A stretch of 64,000 nt of DNA from Pseudomonas sp. JUb42. Its GTDB lineage: Bacteria; Pseudomonadota; Gammaproteobacteria; Pseudomonadales; Pseudomonadaceae. Shown piece by piece: positions 7,541 through 16,226 of the stretch; positions within the stretch are counted from its first letter, which is position 1; every line of letters begins with the position of its first letter. A program made the translations under genes and the position numbers. Location: assembly GCF_024807945.1 (NCBI RefSeq), contig NZ_JANUFD010000015.1:62001-126000 (forward strand), written 5' to 3'. The notes beneath the pieces are model-generated. The model was not told where the DNA came from. It did not search any database and saw only the letters and a list, made by a program, of their open reading frames with translations.

Positions 7541-8857
7541 TTAGCGAACCTGATAGAACGGGAAAGCGCCGAACAGTACGCCCCCCACGAACAATCCGAA
7601 GCTTGCGAGAATGGCCCATTTCAGCGCGAATCGCTGGTGATCGCCCAGGTCGACCTTGGCCAAGGCAACCAGCAGATAGAGCGAGGGCACGAGGGGGCTC
7701 AACAGGTGTACCGGTTGGCCAACGACGGACGCGCGAGCAATCTCCAATGGCGTAATGCCGTACTGCGCCGCGGTTTGAGCTATCACCGGCAGGATGCCGA
7801 AGTAAAACGCGTCGTTCGACATGAAAAAAGTAAACGGCAGGCTGACTACAGCGGTGAAAACTGCAAGGAATGGCCCGAAGCTCGGTGGAATCACGTGCAG
7901 CAGGCTCTTGGCCATTGAGTCCACCATGCCGGTGCCCGACAGGATTCCAGTGAAGATACCTGCAGCGAAGATGACTGCCGTTACCGCCAGTACGTTGGCT
8001 GCATGAGCCGCAATTCGGGCTTTCTGATCCTCGATTTTTGGATAGTTGAGCATGATCGCGATGGCAAAGCCGACCATGAACAGTATCTGGATCGGCATAG
8101 CGCCGAGGATCAAGCAAGTGATCAAGGCCAGCGTCAGGATCAGGTTCGGCCAGAACATCTGCGGACGGCGGTTACCGTCACACTCTTCAGCAGAACCGTT
8201 CCCGAGTGCCATCGATCCGTTGTGGAAATCATCCAGGTGAATGATGCCAAGACGCGCGCGTTCCTTTCGCCCCAGGATCACGGCGGTAAACACCAGGCAG
8301 GCAGCACCGATCAGCATTCCAGGGATCATCGGTACGAAGATGTCCATGGCATCAACATGCAGAGCAGCCGCTGCGCGTGCGGTAGGGCCGCCCCATGGAG
8401 AGATGTTCATGATGCCGCTGGCGATGTTGACCAGGCACGTCATACCCAGAACGCTCATACCCAGGCGCTGATACAGCGGCAGAAAGGCTGCACACGCAAT
8501 CATGTAGGTGGTTGAGCTGTCACCGTCCAGCGACACCAGCATAGTCAGTACGGCTGTGCCGACCAGAACCTTCAACGGGTCGCCTTTCACGAGCTTCAGA
8601 ATGAAGCGCACCAGCCCATCGAAAAGCCCTGCGTCAATCATGATCCCGAAGTACAGGATCGAGAAGGTCAGCATGACGCCGGTTGGGGCCAGCGTTTTCA
8701 CGCCGTCGAGCATCATCCCGCCCAAACCGGCGTAGTGCCCACCCATCAGGGCGAACAGGATGGGGATCAGGATCAGAGCGATCAACGCCGAAAGGCGTTT
8801 GGTCATGATCAGGTACATGAAACAGATGACCATCGAAAAGCCGAGGATTGTCAGCAC
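7541..8857 (-). CDS. CitMHS-family citrate/tricarboxylate transporter
   Basis: A 438-residue polytopic inner-membrane protein of the CitMHS family, which imports citrate complexed with divalent metals together with protons. The N-terminal MVICFMYLIMTKRLSALIALILIPILFAL, the GDSSTTYMIACAAFLPLYQRLGM segment and NISPWGGPTARAAAAL match that family. Start is the GTG at 8857 with GGGAG 8 nt upstream. It is divergent from acnD across a 348-bp regulatory region and upstream of the GntR gene on the same strand. Substrate could be citrate, aconitate or a related tricarboxylate. Confidence 0.85.
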   Translation of the reverse strand: MLTILGFSMVICFMYLIMTKRLSALIALILIPILFALMGGHYAGLGGMMLDGVKTLAPTGVMLTFSILYFGIMIDAGLFDGLVRFILKLVKGDPLKVLVGTAVLTMLVSLDGDSSTTYMIACAAFLPLYQRLGMSVLGMTCLVNIASGIMNISPWGGPTARAAAALHVDAMDIFVPMIPGMLIGAACLVFTAVILGRKERARLGIIHLDDFHNGSMALGNGSAEECDGNRRPQMFWPNLILTLALITCLILGAMPIQILFMVGFAIAIMLNYPKIEDQKARIAAHAANVLAVTAVIFAAGIFTGILSGTGMVDSMAKSLLHVIPPSFGPFLAVFTAVVSLPFTFFMSNDAFYFGILPVIAQTAAQYGITPLEIARASVVGQPVHLLSPLVPSLYLLVALAKVDLGDHQRFALKWAILASFGLFVGGVLFGAFPFYQVR

Positions 8858-9205
8858 GGTCGAACTCCCTTTTTTCTTGAATTTGTGGGGGGCTATCAGC
8901 CAGGCAGCTGCAAGGTAGCCGGCGTGATTCAGGTCGAGACAGGCTCGAGGGGGGAGGGAGGTCGAACGGATTCAGAGTGCGAGAGCTGGGTCATGGTGGG
9001 CCTCAATTTTCTTATGTTTATTTTTCTACCGTACCTGACTGGCGCCGTGCCGCTGTCGCGACTGTGCACAGTAGAACTCAAGGGTTGGGTACGTCCGATC
9101 GCATTGGTTGAACGAATCGGATGAATCAACATTGACCTATATCATTACAAAGTACAATATCGCCCTCACAAAAACATTGCCTGTATAGCCTGTGAGGATT
9201 AGCCA
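8858..9205. other. divergent regulatory region between CitMHS transporter and acnD
   Basis: This 348-bp stretch holds no convincing gene. It contains the GntR-motif copy (9130-9150) and a promoter-like TTGACC (9132-9137) with TACAAT (9153-9158), spacing 15 nt, upstream of acnD. The -35-like box lies inside the motif, which fits repression by occlusion. Confidence 0.5.
9130..9150 (-). promoter_or_regulatory. candidate GntR operator in the acnD promoter
   Basis: On the minus strand this element reads with core ATGATATAGGTCAAT and is 18/21 identical to 6387-6407. It overlaps the -35-like TTGACC of the acnD promoter. Confidence 0.55.
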
Positions 9206-11812
9206 ATGCCTGAGTCAAAGGGTCAAACCGTTTGCGCAAACGGAATCGAGTACCGTGTCAGCGACATTCGTGGGGTCGTGACTGATCTGGGCGGTAATTA
9301 CGCAAAGCTGCCCTACAGCTTGCGAATCCTTGCCGAGAACGTTTTGCGGGGTGAGGCTGACCCTGAAGCCGCGCTCAAAGTCATCTGCGCCCGCTCCAAA
9401 GAGTTCGATATTCCTTTCCGGCCAGCCCGTGTCGTCCTGCAGGATCTGCTGGGTACGCCTGCGTTGGTTGATCTCGCCGGGCTGCGTGATGCTGTTGCCG
9501 AGAAAGGTGGCAACCCACGCTTGGTCAACCCGGTCACCCCGACTCACCTGGTAGTGGACCACTCACTCAACGTTGAGCGATGGGGCGATGCCAGTGCGCT
9601 CGCCGATAACGAAGCCATTGAGCGTGAGCGCAACGCCGAACGTTTCCAGTTCCTGGACTGGTGCAACAAAGCATTCAGCAACCTGTCGATCATTCCTTCG
9701 GGCAAAGGCATCCTTCACCAGATCAACCTGGAACGCCTGACAACGGTTGTGGGTACTCAGCGCCGTGACGGCGAGCTATGGGCATTCCCGGATACGTTGG
9801 TCGGTACCGATAGCCACACCACCATGATCAATGCCATTGGCGTACTGGGCTGGGGTGTGGGGGGTATTGAAGCTGAAGCGGCAATGCTGGGTAAATCGCT
9901 GATGCTGCGTCTGCCGGAGATTGTCGGTGTGCGTCTGGAAGGCACGCTGCCGCAGGGCTACCTGGCAACCGATATTGCGCTGGCTCTGACCGAGCAGTTG
10001 CGCAAGGCGGGCGTGATCGGTTCGTTTCTGGAGTTCTTCGGCCCAGGCGTGGCACAACTGTCGCTGGCCGACCGTGGCACGTTGTCCAACATGGCGCCTG
10101 AGTTCGGCGCCACTGCAGCGATGTTCGCGATTGATGATCGCACTCTGCACTACCTGCGCATGACTGGGCGTGGTGGCCAGATTTCCGGCCTGACGGAGGC
10201 CTATGCCCGGGCTCAAGGCTTGTGGCATGACAGCCTTGGTGATGCTGAGTACAACCGCGTCGTAACGCTGGATCTCAGCTCTGTGGCCCGCTCGATTGCC
10301 GGGCCTAAGCAACCCCATCAACGAATTGTATTGGGTCAAAAAGCACCCGCCACCAATCTCCCGGTTGGCTTGGACAACGGCTCGATAGTGCTCGCGGCTA
10401 TCACCAGCTGCACCAATACCTCCAATCCACGCGGCGTGATCGCCGCTGGCCTGGTTGCGCGAAACGCCCGCAAACGTGGCATGAAGCGTGCTCCTTGGGT
10501 CAAGACGTCCTTTGCGCCTGGCTCGATGGTTGTCTCTGATTACCTTGAGCGTTCCGGGCTCAACGAAGATCTCGACGCCTTAGGCTTCAACCTGGTCGGC
10601 TACGGCTGCACCACCTGTAACGGTATGTCCGGGCCACTGCTCAGCCCTGAGATCGAAGAAGATATCCGCACCCGCAAGCTGGAAACCGTGGCTGCGACCT
10701 CGGGTAACCGTAACTTCGAAGGTCGGGTTCACCCATTGGCTCGCGAAGTATTCATCATGTCGCCGCCACTGATCGTTGCCTACGCAATTGCTGGCACCTA
10801 CCTGATCGATCCGGAGAAAGATGCGCTGGGCCTGGATGAGAATGGTGTACCCGTTTACCTGCACGAGCTGTGGCCAAGTGACGAAGAGCTGACTCGAATC
10901 GAAGCCGACAATCTCACCGCAGATCTGTTCGACAAGGCCTACGAAGATATCCCTCGTGAAGCCGGTTTGATTGCCAGCGACTTGCGTGCAGGCGTCAGCG
11001 ACCAATATGCCTGGCAGGCTAGCAGCACCTACATCCGTAAGCCTCCGTACTGGAGCGACGCGGTCACGGCTACTGATACCCGCAAAGATCTCAGCAACAT
11101 GCGCGTGCTGGCCATGCTCTCGGACAACATCACCACCGACCATATCTCCCCATCGGGTGCGATCCTGCCTGAAAGTGATGCGGGTCAATATCTGCAGTCC
11201 CACGGTATCGCTGTTGCTGAGTTCAACTCCTACGGCACTCGTCGTGGTAACCACGAGGCGGCACAGCGTGCGACCTTCGCCAGCCCACGTCTGAAGAACG
11301 AGCTGCTCGAAGATGGTCGCGAAGGCCCATGGACTCTGCTGTTGCCCGAGAAAGAAGTCACCACGATCTTCCAGGCCGCTGAGCTCTACGCGGATCGCAA
11401 GCAGTCGCTGATCGTCGTTGCCGGTAAGGAATACGGAAGCGGTTCCTCCCGCGACTGGGCAGCCAAGGGCCCGCGCCTGCTGGGCGTCCGTGTCGTGGTC
11501 GCGGAAAGCTTCGAGCGTATCCATCGTACCAACCTGGCTGGCCTGGGCATTCTTCCCCTGCAGTTTGAGGCAGGTGTATCGCGCCAAAGCCTTGGGTTGA
11601 ACGGTCGCGAAATGTTCAGCGTCGAGGGCATTGGTGACGACTTCCAGCCAGGCGCCAAAGTCACTCTGGTGATCGAGCGCGAAAATGGTGACACCGAGCG
11701 AGTCACGGTGGTGAGCCGCCTGGATACCTTCGAGGACGTTCGCTACTTCCGCAGCGGTGGGCTGCTGCCCCAGCTGCTGATCGAAAGCATGAAAAGCGCA
11801 TCCGCCAACTGA
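9206..11812 (+). CDS. acnD: Fe/S-dependent 2-methylisocitrate dehydratase-type aconitase AcnD
   Basis: An 868-residue aconitase-superfamily enzyme of the AcnD type. The [4Fe-4S] ligands are visible in SCTNTSNP (about residue 401) and GYGCTTCNG (about 468 and 471). The swivel domain follows near 640-850 with EYGSGSSRDWAAKGP and a GILPLQF segment. AcnD enzymes hydrate or dehydrate 2-methylcitrate and also act on citrate/cis-aconitate, working with PrpF. prpF follows 31 bp downstream. No methylcitrate synthase (prpC) or methylisocitrate lyase (prpB) is in the window, so the usual propionate pathway may not be the role here; a tricarboxylate such as trans-aconitate is an inferred alternative. The ATG at 9206 has GAGG at 9193-9196. 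Confidence 0.9.
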   Translation: MPESKGQTVCANGIEYRVSDIRGVVTDLGGNYAKLPYSLRILAENVLRGEADPEAALKVICARSKEFDIPFRPARVVLQDLLGTPALVDLAGLRDAVAEKGGNPRLVNPVTPTHLVVDHSLNVERWGDASALADNEAIERERNAERFQFLDWCNKAFSNLSIIPSGKGILHQINLERLTTVVGTQRRDGELWAFPDTLVGTDSHTTMINAIGVLGWGVGGIEAEAAMLGKSLMLRLPEIVGVRLEGTLPQGYLATDIALALTEQLRKAGVIGSFLEFFGPGVAQLSLADRGTLSNMAPEFGATAAMFAIDDRTLHYLRMTGRGGQISGLTEAYARAQGLWHDSLGDAEYNRVVTLDLSSVARSIAGPKQPHQRIVLGQKAPATNLPVGLDNGSIVLAAITSCTNTSNPRGVIAAGLVARNARKRGMKRAPWVKTSFAPGSMVVSDYLERSGLNEDLDALGFNLVGYGCTTCNGMSGPLLSPEIEEDIRTRKLETVAATSGNRNFEGRVHPLAREVFIMSPPLIVAYAIAGTYLIDPEKDALGLDENGVPVYLHELWPSDEELTRIEADNLTADLFDKAYEDIPREAGLIASDLRAGVSDQYAWQASSTYIRKPPYWSDAVTATDTRKDLSNMRVLAMLSDNITTDHISPSGAILPESDAGQYLQSHGIAVAEFNSYGTRRGNHEAAQRATFASPRLKNELLEDGREGPWTLLLPEKEVTTIFQAAELYADRKQSLIVVAGKEYGSGSSRDWAAKGPRLLGVRVVVAESFERIHRTNLAGLGILPLQFEAGVSRQSLGLNGREMFSVEGIGDDFQPGAKVTLVIERENGDTERVTVVSRLDTFEDVRYFRSGGLLPQLLIESMKSASAN

Positions 11813-11843
11813 TGCAGCGCCGATTTGTCGCAGGAGATATCAA

Positions 11844-12992
11844 ATGACTCAAAGACGTATTCCAGCCGTTTACATGCGTGGCGGCTCCAGCAAGGGCGTG
11901 TTCTTTCTCGATAAGGATCTGCCGTCTGCCGGCGCAGAACGAGATGCCATTCTGCTCCGTGTGATCGGCAGCCCGGATGTCTACGGCAAGCAGATCGACG
12001 GTATGGGCGGTGCGACCTCCAGTACCAGCAAAGTCGTGATTATCGGCAAGTCCCACCGTGAAGATTGCGACGTGGATTACCTGTTCGGGGCTCCGGCCAT
12101 CGAGACGCCGGTTATTGACTGGTCGGGTAACTGCGGCAACCTGAGCTCGGCTGTGGGGCCTTACGCGATCTCTGAAGGCCTGGTGGATGCTCCTCGTGAT
12201 GGCATCGCCGTCGTCCGTATCTGGCAGGCCAATATCCAGAAACGCATCATTGCGCACGTCCCCATGCGCAACGGCGAGGTTCAGGAAGAAGGTGAGTTCG
12301 TGCTCGACGGTGTTGCGTTTCCTGCTGCTGAAGTCGTGCTGGAGTTTCTCAATCCAGGCGGCTCGGACGGCAGCATTCTTCCTACCGGGAACGCCATCGA
12401 CGAGCTGGATATTCCAGGCGTTGGCAAGCTACCCGTCACGTTGTTGAACGCCGGGAACCCGACCATCTTCATTGATGCTGAGACGGTAGGCCTGACAGGC
12501 ACCGAAACGCAGGATCAAGTCAATGGCGATGCTGAACTGCTCGCCCGCTGCGAAACGATCCGCGCTCACTGCACCGTCGCCATGGGGCTGGCAGCGAGTG
12601 CCGAAGAGGCGACCCGTCTGCGTCCTCACACGCCCAAGCTGTGCTTCGTAGCCAAACCTCAGGCTTATCAGGCCGCAGGTGGCAAGTTCGTCGAGCCCGA
12701 TGATATCGACGTGATCGCCAGGATCTTGTCGATGGGCAAGCTACATCACGCGATCACGGGTACTGGTGCGGTCGCTGTTGCCGTCGCGGCAGCGCTCGAT
12801 GGCACGCTGGTAAACCGTATCGTTGGCGACATCGGCGATCGCCAGGTTCGTATGGGCCACACCGCAGGTAGCGTTGCGGTGGGAGCCAAGACAGTTCTGG
12901 AAGAGGGTGCCTGGACAGTCGAGAAAGCAGTGATGAGCCGCAGTGCCCGGCGCTTGATGGAAGGCTGGGTTTGCATTCCTGAAACGATCTGA
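11844..12992 (+). CDS. prpF: PrpF-family 2-methylaconitate / aconitate isomerase
   Basis: A 382-residue PrpF-family isomerase with the two-domain diaminopimelate-epimerase fold. The start motif RRIPAVYMRGGSSKG and the GGATSSTSK segment with Lys63 and GNCGNLSSAVGPYAI with Cys97 correspond to the residues implicated in proton transfer in PrpF. The family interconverts trans- and cis-methylaconitate; members are also known that isomerise aconitate itself (the Bacillus thuringiensis trans-aconitate operon). It is co-oriented with acnD (31 bp) behind AGGAGA at 11830-11835. Together they could turn a trans-aconitate-type acid into a TCA intermediate. Which substrate applies is not readable from sequence. 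Confidence 0.88.
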   Translation: MTQRRIPAVYMRGGSSKGVFFLDKDLPSAGAERDAILLRVIGSPDVYGKQIDGMGGATSSTSKVVIIGKSHREDCDVDYLFGAPAIETPVIDWSGNCGNLSSAVGPYAISEGLVDAPRDGIAVVRIWQANIQKRIIAHVPMRNGEVQEEGEFVLDGVAFPAAEVVLEFLNPGGSDGSILPTGNAIDELDIPGVGKLPVTLLNAGNPTIFIDAETVGLTGTETQDQVNGDAELLARCETIRAHCTVAMGLAASAEEATRLRPHTPKLCFVAKPQAYQAAGGKFVEPDDIDVIARILSMGKLHHAITGTGAVAVAVAAALDGTLVNRIVGDIGDRQVRMGHTAGSVAVGAKTVLEEGAWTVEKAVMSRSARRLMEGWVCIPETI

Positions 12993-13070
12993 TGGAACCG
13001 TCGTCATGTCGAAGCTGGTTCGGCGTGACGACAGCCATGCTCGATAATAAAAACAACAGAGATTTACACC

Positions 13071-14300
13071 ATGAATTCATCCGGATTTACGCGTCACGCG
13101 ATGCTCCGCCGTCATTTCATACAGCTCTCTGCCGCGGCTGCAGGGGGTGTATTGGCTGGTGGCCTCACCCTCCCGGCACATGCCGCTTCTACCGGTGATG
13201 AAAGCAAAATGACGAATAACACACCATCGCAGACACCTCGGTTTGCTTACGTTGGATCACGCACGAGCAAAGAGCGCAACGCCCGTGGCGTCGGTATTAC
13301 TGTGTACCGTTATGTGCCTGAAACTGGCGCTTGCACGCTGATTCAAACGCTCAATGATCTGATGAACCCGTCGTTTCTGACCTTCGATCAGTCACAGACC
13401 CATCTGTATTGTGTGCATGGTGATCTAAGCGAGGTGAGCTCTTTCGCCATTGATGCCAAAACCGGTGAGCTGACCAAGCTCAATACAGTCGGTACCCAAG
13501 GTAAGAACCCTGTTCACCTTAGTGTTGATCCGACCAACACATTTTTAGCCGTTGCCAACTACGCCACGGGCAGCTTTGCAATTTTCCCAATTCAAGAAGA
13601 CGGAAGACTGGGCGAGCTGGCGCATCTGGAGTCACTGCCTGGAGAACCCGGGCCTCATAAAGTTGAGCAAAGCAGCTCCCACCCGCACATGATTCCATTT
13701 GATCCTTCTGGACGGTTTGTCGTCGTCCCTGACAAAGGTCTGGATGGCGTCTTTGTTTATCGTGTACAGCAAAACAACGCCAGGTACGAAGCTACACAAG
13801 TCAGCATGATCAAGGCTCGCGAAGGGTCTGGCCCGCGCCATGTCGTATTCACGCCGAGCGGCAAAAACGCCTATGTCGTGAACGAACTCGATAGCAGCGT
13901 GACGGGCTATGCCTATGATCCTGAGCAGGGCGCGCTGACGCCGCAGGAAATTGTCTCCACATTGCCGTCTGATTTCACGGGTAACAGCCGTGCAGCGGCA
14001 ATCGTGATGGCGCCTTCCGGAAAATACCTCTATGTGTCGAACCGAGGCCACGACACTGTGGCGACCTTCTCGCTCGAACAAGGCGGTGCGTTTACTGCCA
14101 AAGGGCATACGTCGTCGCAAGGTCGCAAACCTCGCTTCATGAACCTGACCCCAGATGGCTCGCGCCTTTTTGTTGCTAACGAAGAGTCCGACACCATTGT
14201 GAGTTTCGACGTTGACCAGAACTCGGGGGCGCTAACGTTGAATGGGCAGGTCATCAAGACCGGCAGTCCGGTGTGCATGATTTTTAAAACCGTCAACTGA
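13071..14300 (+). CDS. exported lactonase-family seven-bladed beta-propeller protein
   Basis: A 409-residue protein of the 6-phosphogluconolactonase/carboxymuconate-cyclase propeller family. The N-terminus has a Tat-like signal (LRRHFIQLSAAAAGGVLAGGLTLPAHA, about residues 12-38). Repeated blades contain the family phrases FAYVGSRTS, HLSVDPTNTFLAVANY, SSHPHMIPFDPSGRFVVVPDKG, GPRHVVFTPSGKNAYVVNEL and GRKPRFMNLTPDGSRLFVANE. Lactonases of this family open sugar or muconate lactones; export to the periplasm is predicted. It follows prpF by 78 bp and precedes a solute-binding-fold gene by 15 bp, so it is probably in the same operon. Its link to tricarboxylates is unclear. Confidence 0.82.
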   Translation: MNSSGFTRHAMLRRHFIQLSAAAAGGVLAGGLTLPAHAASTGDESKMTNNTPSQTPRFAYVGSRTSKERNARGVGITVYRYVPETGACTLIQTLNDLMNPSFLTFDQSQTHLYCVHGDLSEVSSFAIDAKTGELTKLNTVGTQGKNPVHLSVDPTNTFLAVANYATGSFAIFPIQEDGRLGELAHLESLPGEPGPHKVEQSSSHPHMIPFDPSGRFVVVPDKGLDGVFVYRVQQNNARYEATQVSMIKAREGSGPRHVVFTPSGKNAYVVNELDSSVTGYAYDPEQGALTPQEIVSTLPSDFTGNSRAAAIVMAPSGKYLYVSNRGHDTVATFSLEQGGAFTAKGHTSSQGRKPRFMNLTPDGSRLFVANEESDTIVSFDVDQNSGALTLNGQVIKTGSPVCMIFKTVN

Positions 14301-14315
14301 AAGGAGCGAGTAGCT

Positions 14316-15065
14316 GTGGAATTTGATCTTGCTGCTGTACGAAAGGACTTGGCTCCCCATGGAGAGCTGCGGGTTGCGATCAATCTCGGTAATCCAGTCC
14401 TGGCACAGCGTGATGAACATACCGGGGTTCTCTCGGGTGTGTCGGTTGCATTGGCATACGCGCTCGCTGACGAACTCGAGATTGCCATCTCCCTGACGCC
14501 ATATGACGCTGCCGGCAAAGTTTTCGTTGCGCTGGAAGAGCAGGGGTGGGATCTCGCGTTTCTTGCCATTGAGCCGGTCAGGGCTGAGAAAATTTGCTTC
14601 ACGCATCCGTACGTCTGTATCGATGGAACCTACCTGGTAAAAACCCAGAGCAAGTTCCAACGCGCTTCTGACCTGGATACCGACGGCTGCAGAATTGCAG
14701 TGGGTAAGGGCGCGGCCTACGACCTGTACTTGTCGCGAACATTGAAGAATGCCGAGCTCATCAGGGCTACTACCTCCGCCGGCGCAGTCGATACCTTCAT
14801 GGAGTTGGGGTTGGAAGCGGCGGCAGGCGTTCGCCAGCCGCTGGAGCGTTTCGCGAGGACGGCCTCAGGCGTCAGAGTCCTCCAGGACAACTTCACTGAA
14901 ATCCGGCAAGCCATGGCTGTTCCGAAAGGAAGAGTAGTTGCCGCGCAGTATCTGCAGCAATTCATCGATCAGTGCCTTCGCAGCGGATTTGTCGCCAAGG
15001 CGCTCAGCGAAAGCGGCGAACAGGAAGCTCGGGTTGCGTCGCCCTCTTCGGTTCTCCGTCCATGA
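14316..15065 (+). CDS. solute-binding-fold (SBP_bac_3-like) protein lacking a signal peptide
   Basis: A 249-residue protein resembling the amino-acid-type periplasmic binding proteins. Features are LAPHGELRVAINLGNPV at the start, GVSVALAYALADEL, WDLAFLAIEPVRAEKICFTHPYVCIDGTYLV, and the hinge-like KGAAYDLYLSRTL. It has no signal peptide or lipobox: the chain begins directly with MEFDLAAVRKDL. Start is the GTG at 14316 with AAGGAG at 14301-14306. No ABC permease or ATPase is nearby. Cytoplasmic or enzymatic relatives of this fold exist (cyclohexadienyl dehydratase is one). In an acnD-prpF operon it could be a repurposed isomerase, dehydratase or intracellular ligand sensor; this is inference. 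Confidence 0.75.
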   Translation: MEFDLAAVRKDLAPHGELRVAINLGNPVLAQRDEHTGVLSGVSVALAYALADELEIAISLTPYDAAGKVFVALEEQGWDLAFLAIEPVRAEKICFTHPYVCIDGTYLVKTQSKFQRASDLDTDGCRIAVGKGAAYDLYLSRTLKNAELIRATTSAGAVDTFMELGLEAAAGVRQPLERFARTASGVRVLQDNFTEIRQAMAVPKGRVVAAQYLQQFIDQCLRSGFVAKALSESGEQEARVASPSSVLRP

Positions 15066-15074
15066 CCCTGAAGC

Positions 15075-15113
15075 TTTTATCGAGCGCGTTGAATTGCGGA
15101 TCTGTCGATAAAA
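15075..15113. terminator. 9-bp inverted repeat between convergent genes
   Basis: Perfect arms TTTTATCGA (15075-15083) and TCGATAAAA (15105-15113) with a 21-nt spacer sit just after the SBP-fold gene and before the end of the convergent LysR gene. The stem is AT-rich, so it may be a weak bidirectional terminator or a protein site. The rest of 15066-15252 holds no gene. Confidence 0.35.
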
Positions 15114-15252
15114 TGCCTCTCTCTTACCTGAGACTGACAACTTTCGACCCATTGCAGCCGTTCGTCCACGACTGCAATCGATCCAAAGCATATGCTTAAC
15201 CGCGTGCTTGTGAGGCGGGGGTAAACATTGAGACGGCTTGATGGTCGATGAC

Positions 15253-16146
15253 TCAGCACTTGTAGAGCAACGCTTCAACTACAACGCCAAACGCAGATGA
15301 ATGTTCACGGCGATTGGGATAATAGAGATGGTAACCGGCAAAGGGTTGGCACCAATCTTCCAACACTCGCACAAGGCTTCCCTCGGAAATCTCCTTGGCA
15401 ACCATATCTTCCGGAAGGAAACCCAACCCACATCCCGCAACGGCAGCACGCAGAATCGGCACGCTGCTGTTGAACGTCCATTGTCCTTCAACGCGCGCCT
15501 TGAGTTCGTGACCATCCTTTTCAAAATCCCATTGCATCAGGCTTCCATGGGTGGGCAGGCGCAGATTGATGCAATTGTGTGCGGCCAGATCACCCGGCAC
15601 CTTCGGCACTGGGCGCTGTTTGAAATACTCGGGTGAGCCCACGACCGCGATGCGCAAGGACGGCCCGATAGGAACGGCAATCATGTCCTTGGCGACTTGG
15701 TCCCCAAGCCGTACCCCTGCGTCATAACGCTGCGCGACGATGTCGGAGAGTGCGTAGTCGACGGTGATTTCGACCTTGATGTCCGGATAGTCGGGAAGCA
15801 CCTTCAGCAACTTGGGCCATAGAATATTGTTGGCTGCATGTTCGGACGCTTGAATCCGCACGTTCCCTGCCGGGGTGTCACGAAACTCGCTGACCGCTGC
15901 CAGTTCCAGTTCAATCTCGTCAAAACGCGGCGCCATGGATTGATAAAGCCGCTGGCCAGCTTCGGTGGGGGAGACGCTCCGTGTGGTACGGGTCAGCAGA
16001 CGAACCCCAAGCCGGGTTTCGAGTGCGCGCATGGTGTGGCTCAGCGCGGACTGCGAGACACCCAGCTGTGCCGCCGCGCGGGTGAAGCTGCCTTCGCGGG
16101 TAATGACCACGAAGGCTTGCAGGTCGTTGAGATTGGCGCGTGACAT
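15253..16146 (-). CDS. LysR-family transcriptional regulator
   Basis: A 297-residue LysR protein with the DNA-binding region at residues 1-62 (GSFTRAAAQLGVSQSALSHTMRALETRLGVRLLTRTTRSV) and a substrate-binding domain after about residue 90 (YPDIKVEITVDYALSDIVAQRYDAGVRLGDQV). The 'GVR' cluster is common in regulators of oxidoreductase genes. It is the last gene on the minus strand after the hydrolase/CMD/cupin/AKR cluster, 80 bp beyond the hydrolase, so it may regulate that cluster from its 3' end. Confidence 0.9.
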   Translation of the reverse strand: MSRANLNDLQAFVVITREGSFTRAAAQLGVSQSALSHTMRALETRLGVRLLTRTTRSVSPTEAGQRLYQSMAPRFDEIELELAAVSEFRDTPAGNVRIQASEHAANNILWPKLLKVLPDYPDIKVEITVDYALSDIVAQRYDAGVRLGDQVAKDMIAVPIGPSLRIAVVGSPEYFKQRPVPKVPGDLAAHNCINLRLPTHGSLMQWDFEKDGHELKARVEGQWTFNSSVPILRAAVAGCGLGFLPEDMVAKEISEGSLVRVLEDWCQPFAGYHLYYPNRREHSSAFGVVVEALLYKC

Positions 16147-16226
16147 TGATGAGAGCCTCTCATGGGGAGCGTGTGATTATTCTATGAAAACAGGTTCCGC
16201 ATGGATGCGCGACCCCAACGAGACCA

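Noticed and set aside
10580..11587. 335-codon minus-strand open frame opposite acnD
   Set aside because: It is the antisense of a clear aconitase gene, lacks any recognisable domain and is explained by high GC codon structure.
9206..12992. Methylcitrate cycle operon as the explanation of acnD-prpF
   Set aside because: prpB, prpC and prpR are not in the window and the neighbours are tricarboxylate transporters, so the standard operon is not shown; the enzyme names are kept as family calls only.
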